DNA from: Hysterangium stoloniferum
Taxonomy: Eukaryota; Basidiomycota; Agaricomycetes; Hysterangiales; Hysterangiaceae
Length of the DNA: 64,000 nt
Direction: 5' to 3'
Assembly: GCA_015178975.1 (NCBI GenBank)
Contig: WHVD01000022.1
Span: 124,001 to 188,000 of the forward strand
Positions 22,023-33,800 of this stretch are shown here, piece after piece. The notes below the pieces were generated by a model, which had not been told where the DNA came from, ran no database searches, and saw only the letters and a list, made by a program, of their open reading frames with translations. The stretch's first letter is position 1; every line of letters begins with the position of its first letter. The position numbers and the translations under genes were made by a program.

Positions 22023-23549
22023 ATGACTTCTTCAGGTTCGTTGCGCGACTCGTACTCCAAATCTCCTTCCTCCTGGTCATTTCAAACATCTCCTTCAGAT
22101 CATTCACCGTCACCGCCATCGTCGTCTCCTTCAGTCCCCAAATATGAGTGGTCCACCCGACTAAACACCAATCCAGTCTTCGACCTTTCGCCTAGCCTGA
22201 ATGGCGCAAACGATGACAATCCAGTAAAGATACACTTTGTAATTCCAGGGATTGCAGGATCAGCACTTGTCAATTTTGCAGGGGCGGCGTTTGTGATGCC
22301 ATGGGAGGTGGCTAAGGTGCTGCTGCAAATCCAGTGGATCCCTCGGGACGGCGGCATCAAGGCCATATCAGAAGAAATGATCTTAGAAGAAGAGGTATGC
22401 CATTGTCATTTGTTTATAATTTCTATTTTTGAGTAAAAAAATTCAATGTTAAAGTTGAGCGACGAATCGTCAGACGAGGCTTATTTTCAGGACCCAACGT
22501 CATTGACACCTTCTCGATATCCTGCGGCAAAACTGCGACTAGCTGATGAGGAGGGTTATGTTGTACGTAGATCAGTCATGGAAGAGGAAACACGCCCAGA
22601 GTATGTTATGCCTGTCACCAATCTGACTGGCGTATGGAGTATGATTAAGAAAATTGCCCGCTGGCGGAATGAAGGGTGGTTTGCGTTATGGAAAGGTATA
22701 TCTCAGAACCACTTTTTCATCTATTTTGTTCTTTAACGTATCACAGGATTGTTAACGACATGCATAACGAATACCCTGTCAATAACGATCCAACCCCTCT
22801 TCCAGGATTTCCTATTTTCCATCTTTCCTTCGTCCCTCGGCTCCGCCCCACCATCTCTCCTTATTCCTCTAACATCCCACCTCCTCACTGGTCTTCTTCT
22901 ATCACCTCTCGATCTCGTCCGCACCCGTCTAATCGCACAATCTTCCATGCCCCGCCACCGTACCTACTCCGGGCCTCTCAACGCCCTTTCCCAAATCATC
23001 CAGCACGAGGGCGGCATCCGCGGGCTCTACCTCCACCCGCACCTCCTCATCCCCGCCGCACTCGACAACATCGTGCGCCCCTTCGCGAACCTCGCACTCC
23101 CAATGATCGTGGCATCCCGCCTCGGTGTCAACGAAGACAGCCATCCCGTCGTGCTGATCCTGGCGGAGATAGCGGCGGGGTGTCTTGCGAATTTGATGGT
23201 CACCCCCGTAGAGACGGTGCGGCGGCGGCTGCAGGTGCAGACGAGGGGTAATGGGAAGTTCAAGGCCTGTGTTGAGACACGGCCGCAGGGCTATCACGGC
23301 GTCGTAGACGCGTTTTGGCGTATTTCTACGGAGGAGAGGTCGGAAGTGCCGGTTATTGTTGATGGTCGCGCAGCGAGAAGTAAGGGTAAGGACAAAGCTG
23401 AACAAGGTGACGCCGGGTGGGTGACGTTCGGAGGCATTGGTCAGCTGTACCATGGTTTGGGAATGAACACAGGGGCTGTCATAGCCACGTCAGTCTTGAC
23501 CGCAATTGCAGGTGGTCAAGAGGCAGAAGGCGGATGGGCAGAACTATGA
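22023..23549 (+). CDS. UGO1: Mitochondrial fusion/carrier-like protein Ugo1
   Basis: Outer-membrane SLC25-like protein that links the fusion GTPases Fzo1 and Mgm1 in fungi (family knowledge). Exons 22023-22394, 22455-22695 and 22747-23549 join in phase to 471 residues. The N-terminus is Ser/Pro-rich (SLRDSYSKSPSSWSFQ), followed by the first degenerate repeat (GSALVNFAGAAFVMPWEVAKVLLQIQ). Then come WFALWKGLLTTC, SPLDLVRTRLIAQ, a helix ending RPFANLALPMI, and PVETVRRRLQVQ. Two clear Px[DE]xx[RK] signatures plus one degenerate repeat and long loops fit Ugo1 rather than a metabolite carrier. An in-frame ATG at 21969 would add 18 residues; I prefer 22023 because MTSSGSLRDSY resembles other Ugo1 starts. 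Confidence 0.85.
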
Positions 23550-23711
23550 GGTTAATGAGTAACGTTAATGGGATGCGGGTGGGCCGGACAGCAACTCTGT
23601 ATCAACAGGTAGTTTACATTTTAGAAAATGACAATTGTTCAGCAAAATACTCCTCCCACAATATTCGGGACTTATTTTATCACAACTCAGAAAAGATACA
23701 TGTTATACCGC

Positions 23712-25514
23712 TCATGCTTCGCCCCAGATCTTGAGCTCCCTCCCTGATACGCCCCAAATCTCCCTACCGTCTTGCGAGAATGCTAGATCGCTCACGTCAT
23801 CGCCCTCATTAAACTTGGCTACCACGTCCCAACTCTTATGAGCAAAGATCGTCGCGCCTCCCGAGCCCGCTACGCCCAAGAACTGCGCACTAGGATCATA
23901 CACTACCTTGTTCAACTTGAAGCCTTCTCCGAGCTGAATCGCATGGCTCTCGCGCTGCTTCCTCAAATCCCAAATCGCGACCGTATTCGCCGACGACGGC
24001 GCCATCAAGTGATACCCGTTCTCGGAGAACGAAAGCGTGTTCACGGTGAACGGCGCTGAATCAGCCGTCACGCCCTCCGGGACGAGCGATGCGCCAATTT
24101 TACCAGATCGCATATCGTATATGTGAACGGCCGAATTCGGTGAACCCAGGGCCAGTAGCGCGCCGTCTGGATGAATAGCAAGCGCCGTGAAAGCATCGTC
24201 GCTCAGTCCACTCTGGAATATTTGCTGGAAGGTGCTGAGACTGTGCAGCGAATATGTCTTATCCGCTGATGCGAGGGCAAGGATCGTTCGGGTGGGGTGA
24301 ATGGCAAGACCCGTTATTTCGCCTTTATGGGTCTTGATAGTTTGTTGGGGTGCATACTCGTTTGAAGCAGCATCGTGGGCCCATATGCGTGCGGTCTTAT
24401 CCGCGCTACCAGATAGTATTAGGTTTGACTCGCCATCCTTCTCACGGAATTGGACCACGTTGACTTTTTTTGTATGGCCTTTGAGCGTCGCAGCAACTTT
24501 ACCGGCATCACGGTCATATAATTGGACAATTTTGTCGTTGCCTCCAGTGAGGAACAGGGAGGGTTGCGTCTGAGAAAGAGCGAGGCTGTTTATTCCTGTA
24601 TTTGACGATGAGTGCAAGGAGGTGATGGTGTGCTTCACAGCGTAACCGCCCACTTGTGTGGCGGTGGGATATTCTGGTGGTGGCTTACGCTTCTTGCGTG
24701 TTGACGAGAGACTGTTTAATTGTTAGACTAGGATTCAGCAGAACATGAAAAGTTCTCACGTCTTGGATAATTCCTCAATCTCGGCGACGACATTTTCGGG
24801 CAAACCTGGTTCTTCAGCGTTCTCCTGCATTTCAACATCTGCGCCAGAGCCAGAAGTGTCGAGACCCATCGTCGCTTTGACATTGGCAAGCGCTCTAAAG
24901 ACAGGATCAGCCTTTAATTCAATTGGTGGGACCTATAGCTGCTTACTCTCGTGCAGCATCTCGTTCCCTGATCAAGCGTGCAGCTACACGAGTCGCTGCA
25001 TCCTGTTGGTACAAGGCATGGCTCAGCTCTTGGCGCGTTGAGTTGTATTGCTGCTTCAGAGCGAAAGTTTCGAGAACCAACGCGTCCCATTCATTCTGAA
25101 GGGTATGCAACAAGGAGGGTATCGATGTCAAATTTGGCGGACGTGGGGCAGAGGTTTTAGGATCTGCATGTGGCGCGTCAGTCTGATGCTGACAAAAGGT
25201 TGCGTCGACGCAATGGATCAGAGTGTAAGGTGTAATCAAAGCCTAAGCTCAGCAACAGCTTCTAGTTGATTATTTTTTATGCTATGTATCATCATTGCAC
25301 TGCGCCGACGTTCCAGCACCAAAACGTCACGAACGAAAGACTCACTGGCTTGGATGGCGATGAGGTCTGACTCCTCCAGCTTCTCACCAGTCATCGGCTC
25401 TGTACCATTTTCCGTAATGTACTTTGTTATGAGGCGTCGCTCATAAACATGCCCCGATTTTTGAGAAACCACAGGGTCCTGAGGAGGCTCACCGGAGATG
25501 GCACAAAAGAACAT
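23712..25514 (-). CDS. PRP19: Pre-mRNA-processing factor 19, U-box E3 ligase
   Basis: Core of the NineTeen complex: activates the spliceosome and acts as a ubiquitin ligase. The N-terminal U-box is clear ([40 protein letters not shown]). Next come the coiled-coil tetramerisation region ([35 protein letters not shown]) and a linker with [10 protein letters not shown]. Seven WD40-type blades follow in one long exon (for example [43 protein letters not shown]), ending [16 protein letters not shown]. An intron of about 200 bp follows the U-box; the others are short. The start is fixed by the conserved U-box N-terminus. Divergent from SEC17. Confidence 0.95.
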
Positions 25515-25658
25515 GGCGGAGAGGGAAACAAAAAATACTATGTTTGGGGGACCCACATAACCCCATATGGACCACCGCCATGATGACGTAAGCTGCGTAG
25601 TCTCTAGCGTGTTGATATCTCTTGATCTTCTACACCACATCTATCTCTTTCACTTATC
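25515..25658. promoter_or_regulatory. Very short bidirectional promoter, PRP19 / SEC17
   Basis: Only 144 bp separate the two start codons. Both 5' UTRs and core promoters must fit here or overlap; no TATA box is seen. Confidence 0.6.
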
Positions 25659-26699
25659 ATGGCCCCGAAGAGTCCTGCAGATGGCCTATTGGATAAGGCT
25701 AACAAGAAACTCGATGCGGCTGCAAAGGGTGGCTGGTTGAGCTTTGGATCGAGCAGCTCGAGCAAGTTTGAAGAAGCAGGAGATCTCTACCAACAAGCTG
25801 CCAATCAATTCAAGCTTGATAAAAATTTTAAATCTGCCGGAGATTCCTTTTCTAAAGAAGCGGAATGCAGAGAGAAGGGCGGCGAGACGAGTGAGGCTGC
25901 TAATGCGTGGTGGAACGCTGCTAAGGCCTACAAGCAAGGCTTTCCTGACCGTACGATGATATTTTTTCTTGTTGTGTATGTCGAGCGTTGCTAACTCCAT
26001 TTAGTTGCGATCCAAGCACTTACTCAAACCATCACCTATTTGACAAAGGCGGGACGCTTCAGACAAGCTGCAGACCGAGAGAAGGAAATGGGGCAGATCT
26101 ATCTTCAAGAGACGAACAATCTTCCCAAGGCGTGCGAAAGCTATGAGCGTGCTGCCGAGTGGTATGCTCAGGAGGATGCTCATGCGTGAGTTTGGTCCTC
26201 CTTTGCCGATGCTCTTTCATTCATATTTTCACCTGAAAGAACTGCCAACGCATGTTACAAGGACGCTGCGGATCTGCATGCCGAATTGGACGAATTTTCT
26301 CAGGCTATCAAGGGCTACGAGAGGGTAGCAGATCACTCGTTGAACTCTTCTCTTACCAAGTACAGCGTGAAGGAATATTGGCTTCGTGCTGGATTGTGCG
26401 CACTTGCTATGCGGGTATGGTGTTGCTAGACTCCTGCATGCATACATCTCATTTCGATTCAGGATCCTATCACTGCTAAACGGAATCTGGGCCAATATAG
26501 CACTAAAGACGTCACTTTCCCGACAACGCGGGAAGCGAAATTTGTAAATAGTCTGATCGACGCCATCGAGAAGGGAGACCTGGCAGCTTATACAGCAGCG
26601 GTTGTAGAGTTTGACCAGGTAATGAGATTAGACAACTGGAAAACCAGCATCCTACTGAAGATCAAGAAGACCATTGATGAAGATGATCCCCTCACGTAG
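25659..26699 (+). CDS. SEC17: Alpha-SNAP, SNARE disassembly adaptor
   Basis: Recruits the AAA ATPase NSF/Sec18 to SNARE complexes after membrane fusion. It begins MAPKSPADGLLDKANKKLD. TPR-like helices run through the protein: FEEAGDLYQQAANQFKL, AGDSFSKEAECREKGG, AANAWWNAAKAYKQG, ALTQTITYLTKAGRFRQ, ACESYERAAEWYAQEDA, AIKGYERVADHSLNSS, EYWLRAGLCALAMRD. The essential C-terminal part reads NLGQYSTKDVTFPTTREAKF, DLAAYTAAVVEFDQ, LDNWKTSILLKIKKTI and ends DEDDPLT. A Leu at the penultimate position is the known Sec18-activating residue. Five exons. All expected segments are present. Confidence 0.95.
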
Positions 26700-26880
26700 T
26701 TGTAGATGTCGAAGTGTAATGGTCATATTAATGGACTCGCTGTATAATCCATGTGCTTGTGTATCTCTAAGTAATCGCAGAGCTGCGGCCGGGAGGATGA
26801 CAAATGGGAATTTCTACGAATTATTTATATGGCGTCGCGTAAGTTAGACACGTCGCGTTACCGGGATCAAATTCACCACC

Positions 26881-28056
26881 ATGAACTGGGTAGCCCACCT
26901 AATACTTATAATCATACATACTGTCTATGGTCTAAAAAACTTAATATTCTCTTTCATTCCCCGACGCGCGCCACGTCCACTCCTTGTGCGCCGCCAGAAG
27001 AGCCCGGGACATGTAGCCTTGATACTTGTTCCAGATGCGGAAAACCACGATACACGAGACGAAGAGGCAGTGCTAGAGGAATGTGTAGAACGAGCAGTAA
27101 AGTGGTGTAAAGCAGTCGGCATTCAACGATTGAGTGTATATGAACGTGATGGTGAGTCTTACGGTACCTGCTTTGGTATACCTGCTGAGGAGTTTCAAGG
27201 TATACTCAGTCACAAATCAATATATGTTTCCTCCGCTCCCTCCGACGACTCTCTGCTGTCCCCAGATATGCATATTTTAGACCGCCTGACGCCTCCAACA
27301 TCGGACACAGAGTCACCCAAAGCCCCGCCCCAAAAACTCGAAGAACCTTCGCTAACTTTTAGACCATACATCAATACCATACAGTTGCCATCCTTACCCC
27401 GTAAAGACTCTGCCGAGATAGCACAACAGCCACACCGAAGAAAAGATCTTTCGTGTAAATTCGCTTTTCCATACTTTCTCTACATGCGTTGATCGACGTC
27501 GCAGATATATTCGATTCAAAACCCCAACAACATAACCTCACCCTGCATATCCTTTCTCGACAATCATCCAAACCGAGTCTCGCAACGGTAACGCGTTACT
27601 TCGCCAAAAAGCAGCGCAAGTCGGATGGGAAATTCACGTTAAGTGTAGATGAGCTGAATACCACATTAGAAGGTAGGATATTCTTTCTCTCCAAGCTTCT
27701 TTCTGGCCCGATCTGACAGAAGTACAGTCGAGTCAGGTTACCCGCCTCCAAACTTGATCATCGTGTATCCGCTGTATCCTTCCACTGCATCGTTGGAGCT
27801 CCACGGATTCCCGCCATGGCACATGCGGTTGTCGGAAGTATTGTATGTTTATTTAATGAAGATATTATCATCCTAGCCGAGTTAATTGTTCGCATCCAGC
27901 TATGCTCCTCGCCGTGGCGGTGTTCTTCGTCATCTCCTGCGTTGCTTTAGCCCAAGCCGGCGACGACTTGCGACTACTGCCTTGCCAATCTCAGAACGAG
28001 ACTTCAGGAGAGCATTGGACGAGTACTCTGATGCACAGTTCAACTTGGGAAAGTAG
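26881..28056 (+). CDS. NUS1: Dehydrodolichyl diphosphate synthase complex subunit Nus1
   Basis: Non-catalytic partner of the cis-prenyltransferase that makes dolichol at the ER. It begins MNWVAHLILIIIHTVYGLK with an N-terminal membrane helix. In order: SPGHVALILVPDAENH, VLEECVERAVKWCKAVGIQ, LSVYERDG, QHNLTLHILSRQSSKPSLAT, and the C-terminal PPNLIIVYPLYPS, ELHGFPPWHMRLSEVFYAP, which is diagnostic for Nus1/NgBR. My exons are 26881-27151, 27200 to about 27454, a third beginning near 27505, a fourth from about 27726, and 27900-28056. The last acceptor (CCAG at 27899) keeps the conserved SEVFYAP frame and ends FNLGK at 28056. A competing acceptor upstream would give an unrelated hydrophobic tail and is less likely. 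Confidence 0.85.
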
Positions 28057-28480
28057 ACTGGTACTTGTTGTGAGTTGGCCGGATGTTTGAAGTTTACCAG
28101 TCATCTTAGAATCAAATAAAGACAGGTATTTTTTCCCACTAATATCCGAAATGCATAATGTAATTACTTAGGGTTGTACTCATAATATTTTTGGGCGTTT
28201 ATCTTGCTTCTCCGACTATCATAAAACACTGGTCAAGTCCCGTAGTATCTCTGTAGTTTTTGCTTCGCACGTTTATGGCACCTTAACTGAGAGCATACGG
28301 GCTCAGCCCATATCCGACCCTTAAGATGTATGTTGCTGGCAAGCGGCTGTCAACTCCCGTATGTTCAAGGTTCGAATTCATCAACGATATATCCAAAACA
28401 GGAACCTGGGCTACTATGTATAAATACTACAATTGTCCCATCAACGTGTTTTCAGTTGTCCTCATTCAATACTTACATCT
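28057..28480. other. Intergenic, promoter of the DUF2235 gene
   Basis: About 420 bp, AT-rich in its first half. A 67-residue frame at 28326-28529 overlaps the next gene and is not convincing. Confidence 0.5.
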
Positions 28481-30602
28481 ATGGCGAACCCAAGCGAAAA
28501 CCATGACCGATTACACAAGAGGATTATAGTTTGCTGTGATGGCACCTGGCAAGGTTCGTTCATTTAGTGCTGGAAATGCCACCGAAGGCAGCTTGTAGTG
28601 TGTGAATTCACCGTGCTCCACAGATGGCATTGTGCGGAAACAACGATGGCAGTACTCAAATATCCTCAAGATTTCAAGGGTTTTGGAGCATCAGGATAAC
28701 AGACTGTATGTCGCTTTCTCACATTCGAAGGCGCGGAGTATTAATATGCGGCAAGGAATCCCCCCGTTCACCAAGTCGTGTTCTATCAAAGCGGTGTAGG
28801 CAGCGAACAGAACTTCTATGCGGAATACATCGAAGGTGAGTCCGGCCGCCCAGGTAATCCAAATCGTTTATCTCACATCTGAGAGTGGCTAGGTGCTACT
28901 GGTGCATCTTTGGCTGAGAAAGTCCAAGAAGCCTACGCATTCATCGCTCAGTACGCCGTCAATTTTTTCTTATGGAAGATAAGTCGCTGACCAAATCTTT
29001 TTTGTAACTGCAGCAATTATCAAAAGGGCGACGAGGTCGGGATATCTTGTCCACGCATAAGTGAATAGTGATATAATTACGCTCCTTGATTAGATATTTC
29101 TGTTCGGATTCTCGCGGGGAGCATATACTGCCCGAATGGTGGCTGCCTTTATAGTGAGTTTCGGTAGCTCCTCTTTCGCATATATGTTCCATCTGATTGA
29201 TTCTTGACATTACAAGGGCGAGATCGGTGTGCTTGACAAGAGAGACATGGACTATTTTGCAGATATCTTCATCGCATTCCAAAAGCGAGGCAACGCGTCA
29301 GATGCTAAAGGTATGGTGTTCAAATATTGTCTCATATTTGACATCGCATTCATTTCTACCTCTCACAGAGAAAGCCGAGCAAGATGCGGCACTGAAAAAA
29401 TGGAGTACTGTTATGGCAAAGGGAAGACAGCGAGCCGATCTGGACGGTGATGGGTTCACTATCAAGTAAGTTTCATATTTTGGCTATTGGCGCAAATAGA
29501 AGTTTATCGGTATTAACGGTTTGAACTTAAGATGCGTTGGCGTCTTTGATACCGTGGGCTCGTTGGGTCTGCCCGAGGAGCTTACCTTCTTCAGCAAGAG
29601 GATTCAGAAGATTTTTGGATTCCACGATAAAATTCTAGGGACTCACATCCAGCATGCCTTCCATGCAATGGCTCTGAACGAGACGAGAGCAGACTTCGTA
29701 TGAGTTAATTCATTTTTTTTAAGAGTGGACTATTTTTTTGAAACTTGGAAAGAACGTCGCCAAATTTGAGCAAACCCCGGCAGGGAAGGCGAAAGGCCAA
29801 GTTCTGAAACAAGTTTGGTTTGCAGGTAGGATGCTTTTATGAGATATTCAAATATAGTTAAAATACTCATAAAATGTCAGGGGAACATTCTGACGTGAGA
29901 TTCTCTCAAGAATATTTATATTATGTATTTACGCATCGCTGGTAGATCGGTGGTGGATGGCATGCACATGATTTATCCGACATAGCACTTGGGTGGATGG
30001 TGGTAGGTAATATTTAATTATAAATTCTCTAATACGAGTTGAAAGGGCATATTTACAGTCTCACATTGAAGGCATGCTCGCTGTCGACAGGAAATATCTC
30101 TGTAGTCTTCCCAGCCCTGTCTCACCTTGGGGACAACAGCTTCCTCACGAGTATGTATATCATGGATATGTCCACAGCTGGGCCACGAAGTTTGACAATG
30201 TATAGCCCCGCAACAGGTATATTTAAATTGGCGTACGAGATCCACCGAACCCTGCCTACGGAGACAGACGAGATAACCAATGAAACTGTACATCCTTCTG
30301 TCTTGGCACAGACGATTAAAATTCCCCAACTCATGGTCAATGTCAAAGCGAACCCCGCCTTGTTAGTCGAACTCCGTGAACTCGAGGATATTATCAAGAA
30401 GGATTGGCCGTATGTACCTGGCCAAAATGTCCCTCAGGACGAAGAAGCCAAGTCAGAATTTGAATCTCAACAATCTATGAAGAAATCTCTGGAGAAGATG
30501 GCAGCTGATGCGCAGAAAAGCGAGGTTATGGTGGACGAGGGTGGACGGCCTAGATATACGGAATCATGGTTGGGAGCCTTTATCCATGAATTCACGGGAT
30601 AG
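28481..30602 (+). CDS. DUF2235 alpha/beta-hydrolase-like protein
   Basis: Member of the DUF2235 family, whose bacterial relatives include Tle1 phospholipase effectors; fungal members are uncharacterised. It begins MANPSENHDRLHKRIIVCCDGTWQ-like (the CDGTW strand is typical). Then come GIVRKQRWQYSNILKISR, VFYQSGVGSEQNFY, the nucleophile elbow LFGFSRGAYTARMVA, GFTIKCVGVFDTVGSLGLP, HIQHAFHAMALNETRADF, and the catalytic-loop motif AGEHSDIGGGWHAHDLSDIA. The C-terminal part holds ATGIFKLAYEIHRTLPTE and ends SWLGAFIHEFTG. About nine short introns. Ser in GFSRG and the Asp/His of SDIGGG-H are present, so it may be an active esterase or lipase; the substrate is unknown. Confidence 0.82.
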
Positions 30603-30859
30603 GATTGGTGTTTTCATACATGCATTCTGCATCCGGAACGATCTCTGTAAACTCTGTACCCGAATGGCTTCCTTAAAATATATTTTTTAAAGTCTACTTT
30701 TAAACCACCAAGATTCCGGCTTGGTCGGACCGAAATTTAAGCTGTGATATATAAGGACAAAAACGCTCCTAATAACAAGTAGTCACGACGTCGGAAGCGC
30801 CCGAAAGACCCCGTTCCCGACTCACCGCCGTCTGAGGGGTTCACAGCCAGCCTTACTCG

Positions 30860-33800
30860 ATGTCTGTTAAGGAAATCGTTCGTCGATTTGAGGCCTCGCC
30901 ATCGTCTGGAAGCACTCCCAGCTCTCCAGTTCGCACGAAGCGACGATCACCTCCAGCTGTCGCAGGCACAGCAGGCTCGCCCCTCACAGACCCGTCACCG
31001 TCTCCCGCACGCTTTATACCCCATCCTTTATTGAAACGACAAAGTGCTCCTGTAGCACTTACGAATATATCTTCCCCCACATGGAAGCCTAACGCCACGC
31101 AAGAGAAGAGGCGGAAACCGCTCACTGGCAGTCCATCTGAGTTACCTGCTGAACGCATGTCCCCTGCAGAGGCCAAATGCCCTGATCTTGTCACTAAGGT
31201 GTGTGAACCAGGCGTTAAACTTTCAAAACCCCCTTCCAAGCTACTCACACAGCATGGGAAGCCGCGACTGGCCGCTGAAGCCGGGCCAGCTAGTATGACA
31301 CCACTACCATCCCACCACAGTCACTCTATCCCAGATGATCACCGCACTGCTCCGGCAAGTTTAGGCTCGCATCGCCTACCTGTCTCTTCGTCCACCCAGC
31401 CCAGTCGATTTCATTCGTCTGCGATGAGACAAGATACCCGGAGTCCGCCGTCTTATGCGGCGTTCCAAGAAGACGACTTTTCTGCACATTCCGCATTATT
31501 ACCCCAACCTTCATCTTCACATGAATTTAACGATATTAAACTACACACATTTCCACGACCTACTCACGACAACGATGACAAGAATGACTTCACCTCGAGA
31601 CCCCCTTCTCCCTCTGCTACATTAATTAGTGTATCCCATACTGCTCCCCATGTACCCGTAGCGGCCAAGACTGTATTTTCTTGTGGGGCTCCCCCATTGC
31701 TACTTCCTGCTCTTGATAACTATTTATCGGCATATCCTGCTCCTAATTTCCCACCATTTACTACTAAGGCCACTTCATCTTCAAAGGATAAAGGAGCAAA
31801 TAGTGCTCTTTTCCCTCCGATGGATCTATTAGCCGCTTCGGGTCGTACGGTGGAGGAACTAGAGACGAACTCCGTCGTCCCACATTGGTGGGAGAATAGA
31901 GGTTCTGTATCTAGCTCTCTGGTTAATCTTTTAACCGGAGTTATGGTAAGATATATATAATATATACTTTCAATATCTAAGTCAGGCGTTTTTTTTTTAG
32001 GGTTCTAGTGCCATAGCGTCATACTACAGTTTACAAGGGCTTTACGATGGCTTGCAAGTTACGGCTTTACTGCTGAGTACCATCGGTATTTTCATTTTCA
32101 TTTCAGTGTATGTCAGATAATTGTTCTCTGATCGGTCCTCCGTTCTTCAAGTGGGCAAGGACAATGGCAGCAAATGGCAGACCCTCTTTCTTGGTACAAT
32201 GTACGAGGACAATTTCGTCACTATTTCACTATCATTGACACAAGAATGAAAATTTTCCAGTCCCAATGCTTTGGCTCTGAATTTAGGACATACCACCGTA
32301 TCACTCATTTTATTTATCGTATGTATGGCAGTATCTGGACTATCATTGTACCACTTCCATGTTTCTGTCCGCCGCATATGCCTTGCGTCATCCCGCGAAG
32401 GCCTCCAGTCGAGGGCCACCGGAAGTAATTGGGGTCTTTTATTCTCCGGTTTTTTTCTTACTCTCATATACCTGCCAATGAGCACGATATCCGTCCATGC
32501 ATTGTTATGGTCAGACGACTTTTGGCCTGATCGGAATGTCACCCATATTTCGTCTGATGTTTGTTATACCACTACATTGAATAAGAACGAGATCAACTTT
32601 GCCCCATTGGTTCTTATTTTGGCGACCTCGACCCTGGCCTTTGTGCGTATATTTTCCCTCCTACTGGTAGTCGCCATGGTCTCACTCATGTGTATTAGTT
32701 GACTGTGTGGTTTCCAATACGGGTGGCAGCAGCGGTTAGAGGTGCAGTCCCTCGTGTTGACAAGTACACCGAACTGGGCGGATTGCGCAATAGTGTCCAG
32801 TTGAATCATGAATATGAGCGTCTTCTGGCCCGTGACAAAAATCCCCTGAGCTTTCTTTATAAAGGTACGCTGCGTAAGGAGTTCGCCCTGGCACCGGTGT
32901 ATTTATTCTAACCTACCAGATTTTCGTGTGGGATGGGGTGCTTATAAGTCAGCCTACCTTGGGATCAAACTCAGCACTCTGCTTATTATCGCCGTTTTTG
33001 ATACTGACAATTGCATATTTCAAAGTGCAAATACTCAAACCATATCAGCGATTCGGCAAGGACTGTTGGTTTTCGCCATGACCAGTTTCTTGATTCTTCA
33101 GTCATTTGTGGGGCCTTTCCTGGATCCTGTCAACAATGCTAGCGAGTGGATATCACGAGCGGGCTATGTTGCTTTCGCTATTATTGGGTCAATAAGTGTC
33201 ATAAAGTTGCCTTCTAACGTGGAAAGCGCCTTCCACGGCCCGGTCCTGTATATGTAAGTGCTTCGTCGACACGTTTCAGTCAACTGCGATTTTAAATTAT
33301 GTGACAGTGTTTATGCCATCAATTACAGCTTTACTATCTGTGAGTCGAATCAAGTCCCATTTCCATAAAGCTCATGGAGATCAGATTTTCTTTTCATTAA
33401 TTTGAGTTGGACACGCCGCCTAGTCAAAAGTGAGTCGGTTTGCAGCTACTGATTGTTGAAAATTGACACCTTGATAGAATTAACACGCCGCATTGATTTC
33501 AGCATCGATATGTTTTCACCGAAGTATATCATCGCACAATTATTTTACTGTAGACTAATGTTACCCTATTAGCCTCGATATATCCACAACATCACGACAC
33601 GTCCGTAGGCGTGTTTGGCAAGAGACAATTTCAGTCTTACTTTATGCAAGCAAGGAATGCGCCATGCCTCAGGATCAGAAACTAGAGTTTTTAGAAGGAC
33701 CCCGGGCCGAAGACCCCACCGCTAAGTGGCCACCGTATCTTGTTGATTTTCGAGGTACTCCAGCCGAAAGACATGCAGAAAATCTGAAGGTAAACCTTTG

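Noticed and set aside
28365-28385. GGTTCGAATTC as a possible tRNA B box
   Set aside because: The last bases do not match the consensus and no acceptor stem or A box can be paired around it. No other tRNA candidate was found by eye.
30853-31248. 131-residue minus-strand frame
   Set aside because: Antisense of the low-complexity N-terminus of the membrane protein.
32118-32120. TAA as end of a separate 401-residue protein
   Set aside because: It falls inside a GT-AG intron (32108-32151) whose removal joins two hydrophobic regions in phase.
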